Below the pieces are notes generated by a model. The model worked only from the letters and a program-made list of their open reading frames with translations. It did no database searches and had not been told where the DNA came from. The translations under genes and the position numbers were made by a program. From Grammothele lineata (taxonomy: Eukaryota > Basidiomycota > Agaricomycetes > Polyporales > Polyporaceae): DNA of 64,000 nucleotides. Shown here piece after piece: positions 1 to 10,009 of this stretch. Positions within the stretch are counted from its first letter, which is position 1. Every line of letters starts with the position of its first letter. The DNA is taken from NCBI GenBank assembly GCA_002150815.3, contig NDFF03000067.1:1-64000 (forward strand), in the 5' to 3' direction.

Positions 1-305
1 CGCATCGAGCCACGTCGGTCCAACAGTCCTTCTATCGCCGACACCTCAGCACCCTCTCTCGTAGACATTTCAGCGCACGCATCGTGATACGCTGTCAAAG
101 CTCATACCTTTTTCTCTACCAGTCTCCGACTACCCACGCCAGTCCCAGTTCATCGCTCACACCATGACCACCTGCCCGCTCCCGAATCATGTTGCTGCCG
201 AGAACCTCGACTCGTCCCGTCATCCATCCCTCGCCCCGCCGCGATTCTCCTTTCCCAGTCTGAGCTCGCGAGACGCCAGGCATCGGCACCATCGAACGTC
301 GGTGG

Positions 306-1050
306 GGGCGTGTTCAGTACCTATACGAGCGTCAGTCAGCTGTACCCAAGGAGGGGAGACAGGACCGGCACGCACATCGTCGTCATGAAGGTCCGAGTCG
401 GGATACGCCGTCGTGGACTATGCAGAGGCCATGTTCTGCGCGTAGATGACGAGAAGGACGAACGGACTCTGTGCACTACGCCCCTTGTCATAGATAACAA
501 ATAATCTTCATGACGTCGGATTGCCGTGGCCATAGAGCAGCTGGTGGGGGAGGCGAGGCGAGGGCGCGTTCAACGACACCCAATACCGAAAGGGAGACTG
601 GGGTGGGGTGGGGGCCAGACGTCCACGACGATGACTTGCGAGAAACGCGACGACCAGTCTAAATGACCGACAGAGCATGCGTAGCACCGACACAGCGCAC
701 CGTCAGCGCACGGTGACCCGCCCGGCGAGCAAACATAAACGTACAAGAGTCTACGAGTGCAGAGTGCACGTCTCTCTCCAGAGCTCCTGCTTGAGGACCC
801 GTGCCGACGGGCGGGCGCGTACGAGCGAGGTGCACGACTAGACGTGCAGGAAGCAAGCACAAGGCGAGTGCGGAGGGAAAAGACGGAAACTAGTAGAGAG
901 TCGGCGGCGGGCGAGCGAAGGATGCCCTCCGAGCCTACGGCGGACCAGCGCGTTGTATGGACCCGGTCGGCGACCCGACCTTATTCCACAACCGAGCAGC
1001 CAGGTACGACGAACGCAGGGAGGGCGCGCAGGAGCGCGGCAGAGACATGA
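306..1050 (-). repeat. Dispersed repeat copy 1 (minus orientation, 5' end truncated)
   Basis: This stretch matches the other five copies when reverse-complemented. The conserved core (GGTCGGGTCACCGACCGGG region, GCGCTGGTCCGCC, and the GTGTCGTTGAACGCGCCCT block) lies between about 540 and 1,010. Left of it, 306-540 matches the 3' extension also seen in copy 6 (around 48,420-48,650), so the element is longer than the core. The AT-rich 5' end present in copies 2, 4 and 5 is missing here. The element's reading direction points left, off the window edge. At its downstream end sits a short ATG that begins MATAIRRHEDY. Whether this is a mobile element, a solo LTR or a duplicated promoter is not settled. 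Confidence 0.75.
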
Positions 1051-1709
1051 CCGCGGAACTCGGTGGGTCGGTGAATAACATCGCTCACAAGTCAAGTCCG
1101 AGGGCGCTTAAGCGACCGAAGCGACTCGGACGCGTCACTGTCAGCGCGCGCGTTTGTGAGCGTCGAGCTTGAGCTTGAAGCTCGACTCCTCTCAAGCCTC
1201 TCGGATAAACGTCGTCTTGCCCTCCTCATCCCGTAAACTTATCGCATGTCTGTTTCTTTACCGACGATTCTCCTCTATATCTTCCATCTCGCAGTCACTA
1301 CTGCTCTTCCGGTGCTTTAGCCTTCCATACATTCGATATCCTCACTTAATCTCATTCCCGCCACAGTTCGGTCACTCCCTTCCCGCTTCCATGTGCACTC
1401 CCTCAGCTTGTTCACTCGTTTTATCGGCTTACCTCGCTGCCCTGGATTCTGGACAAACATCACACGAACAATCTGCTGCGTCGCCTACAATTTTCACCCC
1501 TCGTATAGAGAATTTCATAGGCGTTACAAGGAGGTATCGCACTCTCGCCTTCATCCCAGTAATCATTGCTCGGGATACACTGACTCTCGATATGTGTAGC
1601 ACATGGTACTTCTCCGTTACGTCTGGCCTTATATACGGCTACTCTGCTAAAATGTACCGGTTAGCTCTATTTGTAATAAGAGAACATTATCAGAGATCCT
1701 TGCCCTATT
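1051..1709. other. No supported gene; A/T-richer spacer
   Basis: A 194-codon open frame runs on the plus strand but shows no domain, no convincing codon preference and no paralog, so it is not called. A 9-bp perfect stem with a 7-nt loop occurs near 1,162-1,186 (GTCGAGCTT...AAGCTCGAC). Confidence 0.4.
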
Positions 1710-2332
1710 CTACGGTTGCGTCGTGTTCTTCGATGGCCCTGCATTATTTTTGAGACGGTCGAGACGATCTTGAAGCCGTTGGCTGCGGCGTTGCAAATAT
1801 TTCTCGAGGATCTTGGCAGAAGCGACCTGAGTTTGAATGGTTTGTATCACAAGGCTGTTGCTCTCGTTCTCTTCTTCAAGGGCGGCCAGAGTCTCTTCCA
1901 AGCATTTGCGCCGTTGGCCTAAGCGCTCGGCCTCCTTCCGTCTGTTAACAATGTCTTGCCGTCTATAAACAATGTCATTATCAGAGGGTGGGCAGGAGAT
2001 GCGACTAGCGTACTGCAGGATAGAGTCCCAAGCTGTGATTTCCCGATCGTCTGCTGCTGCCTCTCCTGTCATAAAGAGCCGAACAATAGCTGGCGAAAGC
2101 AAAGTTTCGGCGCAGACTGGGCAGGCCAGCTTGTCCTCGGACTTCGTGGATAGCAACGAGCGAGAGCATCGACCACAGACAACATCTCCTGGTACCGGTT
2201 CAATAAGATCCCAATCTGGCCCGATCGTCGCCACTCACCGCAAGGTTGTAATACATAAGGCTCTGCTCCCGATAACGGCTGGTCAGAGAGAGGTAGCAAA
2301 CATGCACCACATACAGCTCTATTTAAACCCAT
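1710..2332 (-). CDS. RING-like zinc finger / coiled-coil protein, 190 aa
   Basis: Two exons (2332-2239 and 2188-1710) are joined by a 50-nt GT-AG intron. The junction restores a zinc-finger pattern split between two frames: CGAC early, then QPCGDVVCGRC, then ACPVC, at about residues 10-60. This is the C-x2-C, C-x(2-5)-C-x2-C, C-x2-C layout of RING fingers, but the usual CGH histidine is Asp (CGD), so the second zinc site may be altered. The rest, from about residue 100, is a charged predicted coiled coil. RING proteins usually act as E3 ubiquitin ligases; with the His replaced, ligase activity is uncertain. It is the first of three co-directional RING genes. The start is the Met just before GLNRAVCGAC; an in-frame Met 22 codons upstream is possible. 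Confidence 0.75.
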
Positions 2333-2399
2333 GGCACAAGTTATATCGAGAGCAATTATAAGATGGAGATAGTTCGAAGAAGGGTGTGCGGCGGGCATT

Positions 2400-2610
2400 C
2401 CGCAGATTAGGCTATCTCAGAGACAAAGGTGATTTACCCCTCCGGGATTGAGCCACCGGATCGACACCGGCTGCTCTACAATCTAGTTTGAACAGAAACC
2501 ACGCGTTGACACATGCTTTAAACACAGCTTCTGATGACCGGGACGAAGAGGCGGCTTGAGGAAAACGAACTCCTGTTGCGACGGAGAGTGAGTGACACAC
2601 TATGAATACA
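2400..2610 (-). other. Possible coding remnant between RING genes
   Basis: A 62-codon minus-strand frame contains AVFKACVNAWFLFKL, which looks protein-like. It has no intron model, no partner exon and no recognised domain. It may be the 3' remnant of a further gene or chance. Confidence 0.15.
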
Positions 2611-2824
2611 CTACAAGTGCGACTATCTAACTGAGGCGCAGACGCTTCTGTGCATGTTCGTTAACCGGAAAAATGTGAAAGAAATCACAGACTCTAACGC
2701 ACATGGACAGGTTCCTCTTGATCAGCAGCACCGCTGTCAGAAGAAGTGCCACGAGGGGCTTGAATGTGTGAACTTCCAGGTCCGTCCAGTCGAACGCCCC
2801 GGCCTTCAGATGACTTACAGAATG

Positions 2825-3476
2825 TCAGAGGTAACCTTTAGTTCTGGGAAGTAAACATACTGAACACTGTAAATCTTCCAAGGCAACACGCAAGTCATGT
2901 CCCTTCTCCCGCCGCTCCCGAATCAAACTGTACTTGTGCGACATGCCATTTTCTAGCTCTTGTGAGCGTTCATCGACCGTTCGCGCCTTCTTTCTCAGCT
3001 CTACGATGCGTTGTTTCTGACTGGCGATCTGCTTCTCTTGCGCAGCGATACTGCTTACCAGCGACTTGCTCATTTCAAAGTTCTGCTCAATCGTATGCGT
3101 GAGGTTGAGCATGTACCTGTACAATGTATGGACATGAGCAAACGCATTCACCAACCTCAGACATTGACTGATCGCTAACCTGTCTGCGACACCCACAGCG
3201 TCGACTTCATTCGCCTCGTCCTCATATTTCAATCTGATGGCGGCAAAATCGACATTGCTACTGGAGCATCGCATAGGGCACTTTCTTGCATCTATAGGTA
3301 GCTGCTCATAGCACTCAGAACAGAGTACATGCCCTAGCAAGGTCAGGAAAGTCAGAGCGCCAGACACTGCAGCGCTCGAACAGAACCATACCGCATGGAG
3401 CAGCTTTGAAGCTCGTCATGTCGGAGTCCCCACAATCATCTACTGTATAGTAGCATATGCTACACTGCGGCCGCAT
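2825..3476 (-). CDS. RING finger / coiled-coil protein, 197 aa (probable E3 ligase)
   Basis: Exon 1 (3476-3392) and exon 2 (3333-2825) are separated by a 58-nt intron; phases match and give 198 codons including stop. The spliced N-terminus reads MRPQCSICYY, then APCGHVLCSEC and KCPMRC. That is a complete C3HC4 RING in the first 55 residues with the CGH histidine intact. After it comes a region of unknown structure and then a heptad-like coiled coil rich in E, K, Q and R (about residues 110-180). Architecture matches its neighbour at 1,710-2,332, but sequence identity outside the zinc ligands is low. A role as an E3 ubiquitin ligase is inferred from the family. The last residues (after about LEDLQC) could hide another intron. 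Confidence 0.78.
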
Positions 3477-3479
3477 TGC

Positions 3480-4780
3480 GGTGGAGGTCGATGGCGTATG
3501 AAGGTTGTATGAGGGCCTGTTTAGGCGGCAAGAAGTCTATGATCGCCGGCGCAATCTACCGGCTGTGCCACTGGGAACACTCACGTGACATTGACCACGT
3601 ACGCTTAACTGACCCCGCCAACGGAATGCCAATGTGCAGCAGCGTTTCGCGACGTGTCCGAGTCGAGAGCCCTCGAGAGCCACGCTCGTCTCCATCCGGC
3701 GTCGCAAAACGGCTGTACTGAACCAGGCTAGCCCGAGCTATTGGAAGCCGTTTTCCAGGGGTTCCATCACGTGTTCGTCTGGGAGCGACAACTTAGGTAT
3801 CTGAACGCTTTCCTCGGGTTAGACAGAGCACATCGTCAAACGCCCTCAGGCTCTCAGCGCACAATCATAAGTTTCGCACGGGCCCATCTGATTCCAGAAA
3901 TTGAGATCGCTCGCATTGATTAGGAACATCGTGAGCACTCCCAACGGTTCCGAATACCGAAATGTTTGCCGAAATGTCCGTCCCAGTGAGGAAAACCTTC
4001 TGCCAGAGGGTACTCGTTCGTGCCCAGGCCTGTCTGCCCGAGGGGCCATAACTAAACTACTATATAAGTGCCAGTGAGGGTACGTAGGCACTTTGCAGAC
4101 ATGGCGGGCAGCAACAACTGTATTTACGCCAGAGGCACTCTTGGCCTCTGCGCACCCGTACGCACCCAGTATTAACTATCGCGCATGCGACAGAACTCGG
4201 GAACGCAAAGGGGCGTGCAAACGTGAGCGCGGGGCCCATTGCACACCATCGCGAGTTGCAACCGCACACATGAGGAGGGTATGGCCTAAGGATGGCCGCC
4301 GGGGGCGAGCTGGCGAATGCTATTCACCCCAACCTGCTTTTATGTACGCCCGTGACGTTCTTACATACACCGCGTTCGTACACACCCGTTCTCCGTGGCC
4401 ACTGCGGAACAGGTCGAGGATGTACGCAGCAGACGTACGCGCGGGGGAATGGATAGGCCCGCCAGGTTGTCTCTGCGAAGTCGCTGCACATGCCCCGTTT
4501 TCCCCGCAAGCCCGAGGCTCTCTTGGCCTTAACGCGCCCGCGCGTACCTGGTGCTCACGGCGGCGGGGCGACTGGGCGAGGACATGCGCGCGGGGGCACG
4601 GTCCTTCTTAGGCTGTCACGGTGGCTTCGCAAAGGATAGACCCGGGGAGCGCCCTCGTCAGGCTCGCGCAGCCCTCGTCTCTCGGAACAAGCACCCATGT
4701 TGAACGAGTCTGCTCGCGCTCGCACGCTCAATTGACAGCGACGCAGACGTATGCGCCATCTAGAACCGACATACGTACAG
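3480..4780. other. Intergenic, no supported gene
   Basis: Short open frames on both strands, GC-rich and without domain or paralog. Several GTACGC/ACGTAC-rich stretches (4,100-4,560) but no clean repeat unit. Confidence 0.4.
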
Positions 4781-4783
4781 AGC

Positions 4784-6146
4784 TTATTGTTTCGGGTAAG
4801 CACGGCAGTTCCAGTGAGCCGGCGGAGCGAAGAAACGCTCAAAGGTCTCCTCAGGCGACTCTACGTTGACCACCTCACCTCCGGCAGTCGTACCACCTTC
4901 CGTGGACCCACCCGGGTCTTCCGTAGCCACAGCTTCCGCCGCGAGGATCTCCCTTGCCTCAGCGATGCCTCCTTCGGCGGGGACCTCGCGAATCGACTTC
5001 ATAGTATCCGAGATGTGTTTGAGGGCATAGTTCGTTACCGGTTTGATGTGCGTGGCGGCGCGGCACTTCGGACACAAGAACCGAGGCTTGCAGTTGTTAA
5101 AGTGTCGCTTCTGAAACCTGAAACCGTGAACTTGGAGATGCTTTTCCTTCATCCTGCTGAACCACTGTTGAAGGCAGGAACCGCAGAATGTGTGGCCGCA
5201 GCTGAGTCTGAAGCACGAAGCGTGTTATAGCGTTGCCGATGAATCAATGAGGAGAGCCCTGAGACAACGCACATGTAAGGCCTGGCCATCTCCTCTGTGC
5301 ATACCTCACAGCTAGCGAACTCGTTCGCGCTGGCCACAATCTTGAAGGAGTGTTAATTCAGACAGTGACGGGCCCAAAACAGTGCACGTACGCGTTCCAG
5401 ATCTTTGATACGTTTCTCAAGGGCAGCTACAGTGTCCAAACGTTTTTTCTTCACGCTGACAGCTTCATCGTCAGAGCTATCGATGACCTCTTCCGACGAC
5501 TGGGATGTGGAAGCGGGCGAGGGGGAACGTTGGCGCTTTGTATTCTGACTCGATGATGTCGGCGAGACCCCAAGGAGCTCGACTTGCCCGGACGAGTGCA
5601 AAGTAGACGGGGTGGCGGATGAATGCGCCGCAGGACGCTGCCAGACTGGGTACTCGTCATTAATTACTGTGAATGAGGAAGAGATTGATCTAGAGGCTTA
5701 CCGACAGTGGACAGAGCGGTAGTGATGGCAGACGACAGCACAAGCTGGACGCCACGGAAAGGAAGCAGAGGGGGGGCGGGAGGAGGCGGAGCAGAGGAAC
5801 TGCTATCATCTGAAGGCCCAGCATGCGGAGAGCTACTTCGCTGATGATGGTCATTCGTAGCAGTGGGAGATGAGAGAGGGGGTGCGTCCTCGTGACGGTC
5901 ACGGCGACCGCGTCGGCCGTAGTGGCGAGTGACAACGTTGGAAGAGCGCCAGTCGGCAGGAATGCCGGGATCATCGGACCCAACGTGAGAACCTGTACTA
6001 GTAGCATGGGCCTGGAGCCGATTGACTCCGCCTGGTCCATAGCCCCGGGGCAACGGAATCGAGGTGGCAGGGTGAGGCGACGACTGAAGTTCCCCCGCGT
6101 TCGTGTCCGAGGGATACTCTACTTGCGGTGGAGCGTTACTGTTCAT
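4784..6146 (-). CDS. RING-type E3 ubiquitin ligase candidate, 403 aa, four exons
   Basis: Exons 6146-5702, 5666-5392, 5340-5273 and 5207-4784 join in phase (introns of 35, 51, 65 nt) to 404 codons including stop. Residues 1-200 are Ser/Pro/Asp-rich and disordered-looking, with a poly-Pro stretch. Residues about 220-245 form a short coiled coil (AALEKRIKDLERIVA) running directly into the RING. The RING spans about 251-311: CEVC, SCGHTFCGSC, then an unusually long loop of about 33 residues before LCPKC. All eight ligands of a C3HC4 RING are present, split over two introns. The C-terminal part is acidic/Gly-rich. A nuclear or chromatin role is possible (SDDEAVSVKKKR resembles a nuclear localisation signal), but this is inference. 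Start chosen at MNSNAPPQ, where the coding bias begins. Confidence 0.82.
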
Positions 6147-7096
6147 CTTAAGAAAGTATGTGGCGTACAAGGGATTGGAACGTAGAAACGGGTACTGGCT
6201 GTCAGGTTTTAATACAAAAACACGGGTTGGACACAAGAGCCTTTGCTTGGGTAGGAAGCGATGGTGTCAACGCGACATACTCAGACGCCTTGTCAGTAGG
6301 AAGAATGGCGAAAGAATTGAGATGAGTCAGAAAGAGAACAAACGAGCAATGACGCACACAGCGCAATGCCGGATGTGAAATAGACGACTTTGAAAGGAAT
6401 GAGCGGGGAGCCTGGATATCGACAAAGCATAGGGTCAACACGGGGGAAGACCACTGTTCGGAATCCCACCGGACGACTTCAAGTTCGCTAGAAGATGTGC
6501 ACTAGGTGAGATGGTCCTCACGTAACATGCAGCACACAAGGGCTTAAGACAATTGTCCCACGAGGTAGTGAGCCCAATTGGCGATCTGTCCCGCCGATCG
6601 TAGACATTTGCATCGTAGTACCACCGGACGTCGCGTATAGCTAGGACATAATCGTCCGGAACAAGCACAACCCCCGACGGCCCGGCGGACGAGAGCAAAT
6701 CATCGCGGACACTGTCGTCCTGATACACAAAGCAAATGGCATGCGGCAGCTAAGCTTGCAACGCTCCACGTACCTTTGTCAGTGTCACTGAGGGCAAGAA
6801 AAAGCTAGGACAGCCCACTGAGCCCAAACAAAGCTCAAAGACACTTCATTTCTCTCGAAATGAAGCCTAATTATGGCCTATACCCGCAAGTTCGGTGAGC
6901 GAAAGGATCGATTCGAATCGCGCGGCCACCGCCCTCTCACCGGACTTCGGGTCAGACGTGGAGCACACGACGCGGGGCCTCACTGAAGCGAAGAAAGTCT
7001 TATAAAGCGAGTGTAAGTACACGGAAACCAACTGCCAACAAGGACAGCAGCAGAACGAGTGCGAAAAGAGACACCGTCTCGAGATCGCCGGAGTTT
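6147..7096. other. Intergenic with one doubtful minus-strand frame
   Basis: A 97-codon minus-strand frame (6,728-6,435) contains RDVRWYYDANVYDRRD and later CAACYV; it could be a small gene or remnant. Nothing else is supported. Confidence 0.25.
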
Positions 7097-7914
7097 TTGA
7101 GCACGCGGATGAGAAGGGAGGCCAGAAGAGGAGAGGGGAAAAATTGCTGGCCGTCCTCCTTGGAGCAACTCCCAATAGCTCAGTGGAGGGGCCCTGTGCG
7201 TCTCGTGCGTACCTCACAGGGAGCTTTGGAGAGGGGAGTCTTTGTCAACACCGCAGAGTTCTATATCGCCCATCGAGCGTCGACAGTCGCACAGCTCCTG
7301 GAGCCCTCTCGAGCGTCCGCTGGGATAGTCGCAAGTGCTGCCGGAGACATGGTCGTCGGAGGTTTCGGGTTCATCATGACGATCCGTGCGCGATACATCA
7401 GGGAACTCGAGGAGCACGGATACAACTGCCCCTTCACCTTAAACCTACTCGTTGTTTCATGGAGGCCGCACACGCTCAGTATCGCCTTCTACCTGTTCCC
7501 ACACGAAGAAGAGGGGGACCCGGACTCCAGCGCAGAACGTAGTACCTATGCGCTCTGCGCAGCGGTTGATACAACTGGGCAGTCCAGCCACAGTATGGCC
7601 TCTCCCGGTGCACTGAGCCGGGAGGAAGATGACTCCGTGGAGAAATCCTCCTGTTCCGCAGCAGCAGACTCTCGTAGCCGAGTTCCGAGTCGAGGAAGTC
7701 GGGCTCTCCGCCGATTCTGGCGGAGGTGATCAAGCAAGTCGGGCTCATCGACGAGGCGCGTATCAAAGCGCTTGGGAAGCTCTCGGACGCGGTCATGGAC
7801 CGGCTGGAGAGCAGCCTCGCGGAGGCCGGTCTGGACGTCGCAGTGCGTCTGCTCAGACCGCCGCTCGTGCGTGAGGGGCTCAAGCAGCGCGCGGCCGCCG
7901 CCCTCGCGGAATAG
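7097..7914 (+). CDS. Unknown protein, about 258 aa, two exons
   Basis: The first frame (7,097-7,636) has a fungal-type C/G third-position bias and reads like protein from about LERGVFVNTAEFYIAHR onwards. The frame then changes at a 41-nt GT-AG intron (7,637-7,677) into PSSESRKSGSPPILAEVIKQ, followed by a helical, Leu/Ala-rich C-terminus ending KQRAAAALAE. The phase is kept across the intron. The start is uncertain: the first 45 residues look less protein-like, and a start further in (near MVVGGFGF) is possible. No domain recognised. A 235-codon minus-strand frame overlaps it; I judge that one a shadow because it lacks the helical periodicity. Confidence 0.45.
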
Positions 7915-7979
7915 GCGCGCAATTGCGCAGTGGAGCGTCCTCTTGGAGGAGCGTGGATCACCCTTCTCGTTCGTGCGTG

Positions 7980-8655
7980 CACCTCCATGGATGAATGTCA
8001 CGTACATGTGCTTGTACACGCGAGCGCATCTCGAGCGTGGAATCAGCGCTGACTGCATCTGTGTGCGGGGTGACATCATGGATTGTCGTCTCGAAGTTGA
8101 ATCGTCTTGTAGTTGTGTGGTGTAGTTACCTGCGTCCTGTTGTTTGTGTGTTGAGATAGCGACTCCTAGGAAGAGATGGAAGGCGGCTGCCTGGGGCGAT
8201 GACCAAAAGTTTATGTTACATGTAGATGTCAACGTTGGCTCGGAGAGAGGCACAGCCCAGTGGCAGTGTGCCGCAGTGAGATATGCGTAGCACGAAAGCG
8301 GAAAATGAACGTCATATAGTCAGAAGGCGTAGTGCATAGCGAGATGAGGACACGTGAAACTAATTCAAGACTGGAAAAACCAACGGGCAAAGTATGTAGG
8401 ATCTGACAAACCTGAAGTCACGGAGCGAAAGGTCAACATGAGATCGAATCAAGATTCAAGCATGTGGTAAGAAGCAATATTAATGGGGGCGGTTCTATCG
8501 GCCACGCGTCAGCTCATCATCTCCGACAAGGATGCCATGACCGTCCAGCAAGGCGCGCTGCAAAGGCTTGCGCCAGTCCCGGAGGGTAGAAATCCCAGGG
8601 CTGAGATCTCTTACGCCTTGACAGGCGCGACCCCCTCTGTAGCCACGGTCAAACG
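7980..8655. other. Intergenic, nothing supported
   Basis: No coding bias, repeat or RNA gene found. The interval separates a plus-strand gene and the 3' end of a minus-strand gene. Confidence 0.4.
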
Positions 8656-8659
8656 TCAG

Positions 8660-10003
8660 CTACTGTGGAAACGTAGGCAGACACGCGAGGAATGTGACAG
8701 ACATACCGCTGGATGGTGCGGCCGGGACTGGGAAGCTACTAGTAGAGCCCACGGATTGCAACTGCAATGCAGAGAGCTGCGCCCGAAGTTCCTGCTTCTC
8801 ACGCTCCGCTGCAGCAGCGCGAGCTTCTGCGTCCGCACGAGCAGCCTCTGCCTGCGTACGAGCAACACGCTCTTCAGCCGCGTGAGCTTTGGCGGCCACT
8901 ACCTCGGCTTGGGCGGCGGCTGCCTCGGCTTGGGCGGCGGCTGCCTCGGCTTGGGCGGTGGCCGCCTCGGCTTGGGCGGTGGCCGCCTCGGCTTGGGCGG
9001 TGGCTGCCTCGGCTTGGGCGGCGGCCGCCTCAGCCTCGGCCGCATCCGCGCGCAATGGTGCCAGAAAGTCGCAGCGGACCTGAACCGCACCCTGTTCGAG
9101 CTCCTCCACGAGTGAGGCGATCTTGACCGTGTACTTCTCTCTAACGTCCTTATTGACGATCCTGTTGCTGACGTAGAGCGTGGGCCACCCCTTCTTGGTA
9201 GGCGAGGCCATCAGCGCGGGTAGGCCGGGGACGTAGTCGGGCCGCGCTAGGTCCTCCTGGTACTGCTTGACAAGCTCTCGCCTATCGTCCTCCGGAAGAC
9301 GTGCCATCTCGGACTCGTCGACGTCCATCGCCTTGAACGGTTCGCCACGGAGGGACTCGAAGTCTTTCCCTGTGGCGAGGAGATACGTGCTCCGCGCAAA
9401 CCAATAGCAATTATATCGCAGCAGCGTGTAGTGCTCCTCGTCATTATGGAGGACGGCGAATGAGGCGATGAGTCTCGCGATGGGAATCTTCACCTTTCCG
9501 CTGTCCTCCAGACAGTTGTCGCGGATGCTACTCATGGATGTGTGCACCACGACGCGGTCGAGAGCTTTGACCAGATCACTGCGTTCGCCAGTAGCAGAAA
9601 CGATGGAGGCCGAAACCTCTTTAGAGGCCCCAAGAAAAGCATTCGAGCTGTGTCGCTCCACAAAATGAAATGTACGTTCAACTTTCAGGCAGCCAATGCG
9701 AGAGAGCGTGGGAGGATTGTCGATATTTGATTGGATGGACGGGAGGGACACCTCGACGCCGAGATACTCATGTTTTGAGCGTGACTTCGTAGCCTCGAAT
9801 ATGTAGATCCGAGTGATGAAAGCGTTGCATAGTACTGGAAGGGTATCTGCGGGGGTCGCAGTCGTCAATGTCTGCGTGGCTCCGAGGACGGCGTTGGCAG
9901 CGACGTGCTGATTGAACCGGTCGATGAACTCGTTGAGCGTGTATGCGTTGTCGTCCCTGGCGGACGGAATGATGTGATGAATCGTGATGGAGGTGTTAGA
10001 CAT
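8660..10003 (-). CDS. NCYWFA-motif fungal protein with Ala/Gln/Glu heptad coiled coil, 447 aa
   Basis: One uninterrupted frame. Residues 1-320 form a globular domain with EEHYTLLRYNCYWFA around 189-203, a pattern I associate with a large Agaricomycete family of unknown function (a Tyr/Leu-rich strand followed by NCYWFA or NCYWYA). From about residue 325 there is a long coiled coil built of near-identical heptads (AQAEAAT and variants), then a charged helix (ERVARTQAEAARADAEARAAAAEREK). The heptads are encoded by a 21-bp tandem repeat. The frame is open for 131 further codons upstream, but the region before MSNTSITIHH lacks the same bias and is probably 5' UTR. The conserved Cys suggests a peptidase-like fold could be considered, but no catalytic set is visible. 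Function unknown. Confidence 0.75.
   Translation of the reverse strand: MSNTSITIHHIIPSARDDNAYTLNEFIDRFNQHVAANAVLGATQTLTTATPADTLPVLCNAFITRIYIFEATKSRSKHEYLGVEVSLPSIQSNIDNPPTLSRIGCLKVERTFHFVERHSSNAFLGASKEVSASIVSATGERSDLVKALDRVVVHTSMSSIRDNCLEDSGKVKIPIARLIASFAVLHNDEEHYTLLRYNCYWFARSTYLLATGKDFESLRGEPFKAMDVDESEMARLPEDDRRELVKQYQEDLARPDYVPGLPALMASPTKKGWPTLYVSNRIVNKDVREKYTVKIASLVEELEQGAVQVRCDFLAPLRADAAEAEAAAAQAEAATAQAEAATAQAEAATAQAEAAAAQAEAAAAQAEVVAAKAHAAEERVARTQAEAARADAEARAAAAEREKQELRAQLSALQLQSVGSTSSFPVPAAPSSGMSVTFLACLPTFPQ
8890..9040. repeat. 21-bp minisatellite inside the NCYWFA gene, about 7 units
   Basis: Units of 21 bp such as GCCTCGGCTTGGGCGGCGGC repeat head to tail, differing at few positions. 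On the minus strand each unit encodes exactly one coiled-coil heptad (AQAEAAx), so unit gain or loss changes coil length without breaking frame. Confidence 0.85.
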
Positions 10004-10009
10004 GCTGGG

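Noticed and set aside
1169..1753. 194-codon plus-strand open frame
   Set aside because: No domain, composition dominated by Ser/Leu/Arg from pyrimidine-rich DNA, overlaps the 3' end of a supported gene on the other strand.
4093..4611. 172-codon plus-strand open frame
   Set aside because: Codon use and composition match random GC-rich sequence; competing frames on both strands.
7546..8253. 235-codon minus-strand open frame
   Set aside because: Overlaps the better-supported plus-strand gene; amino-acid pattern is that of a shadow (Arg-rich, no periodicity).
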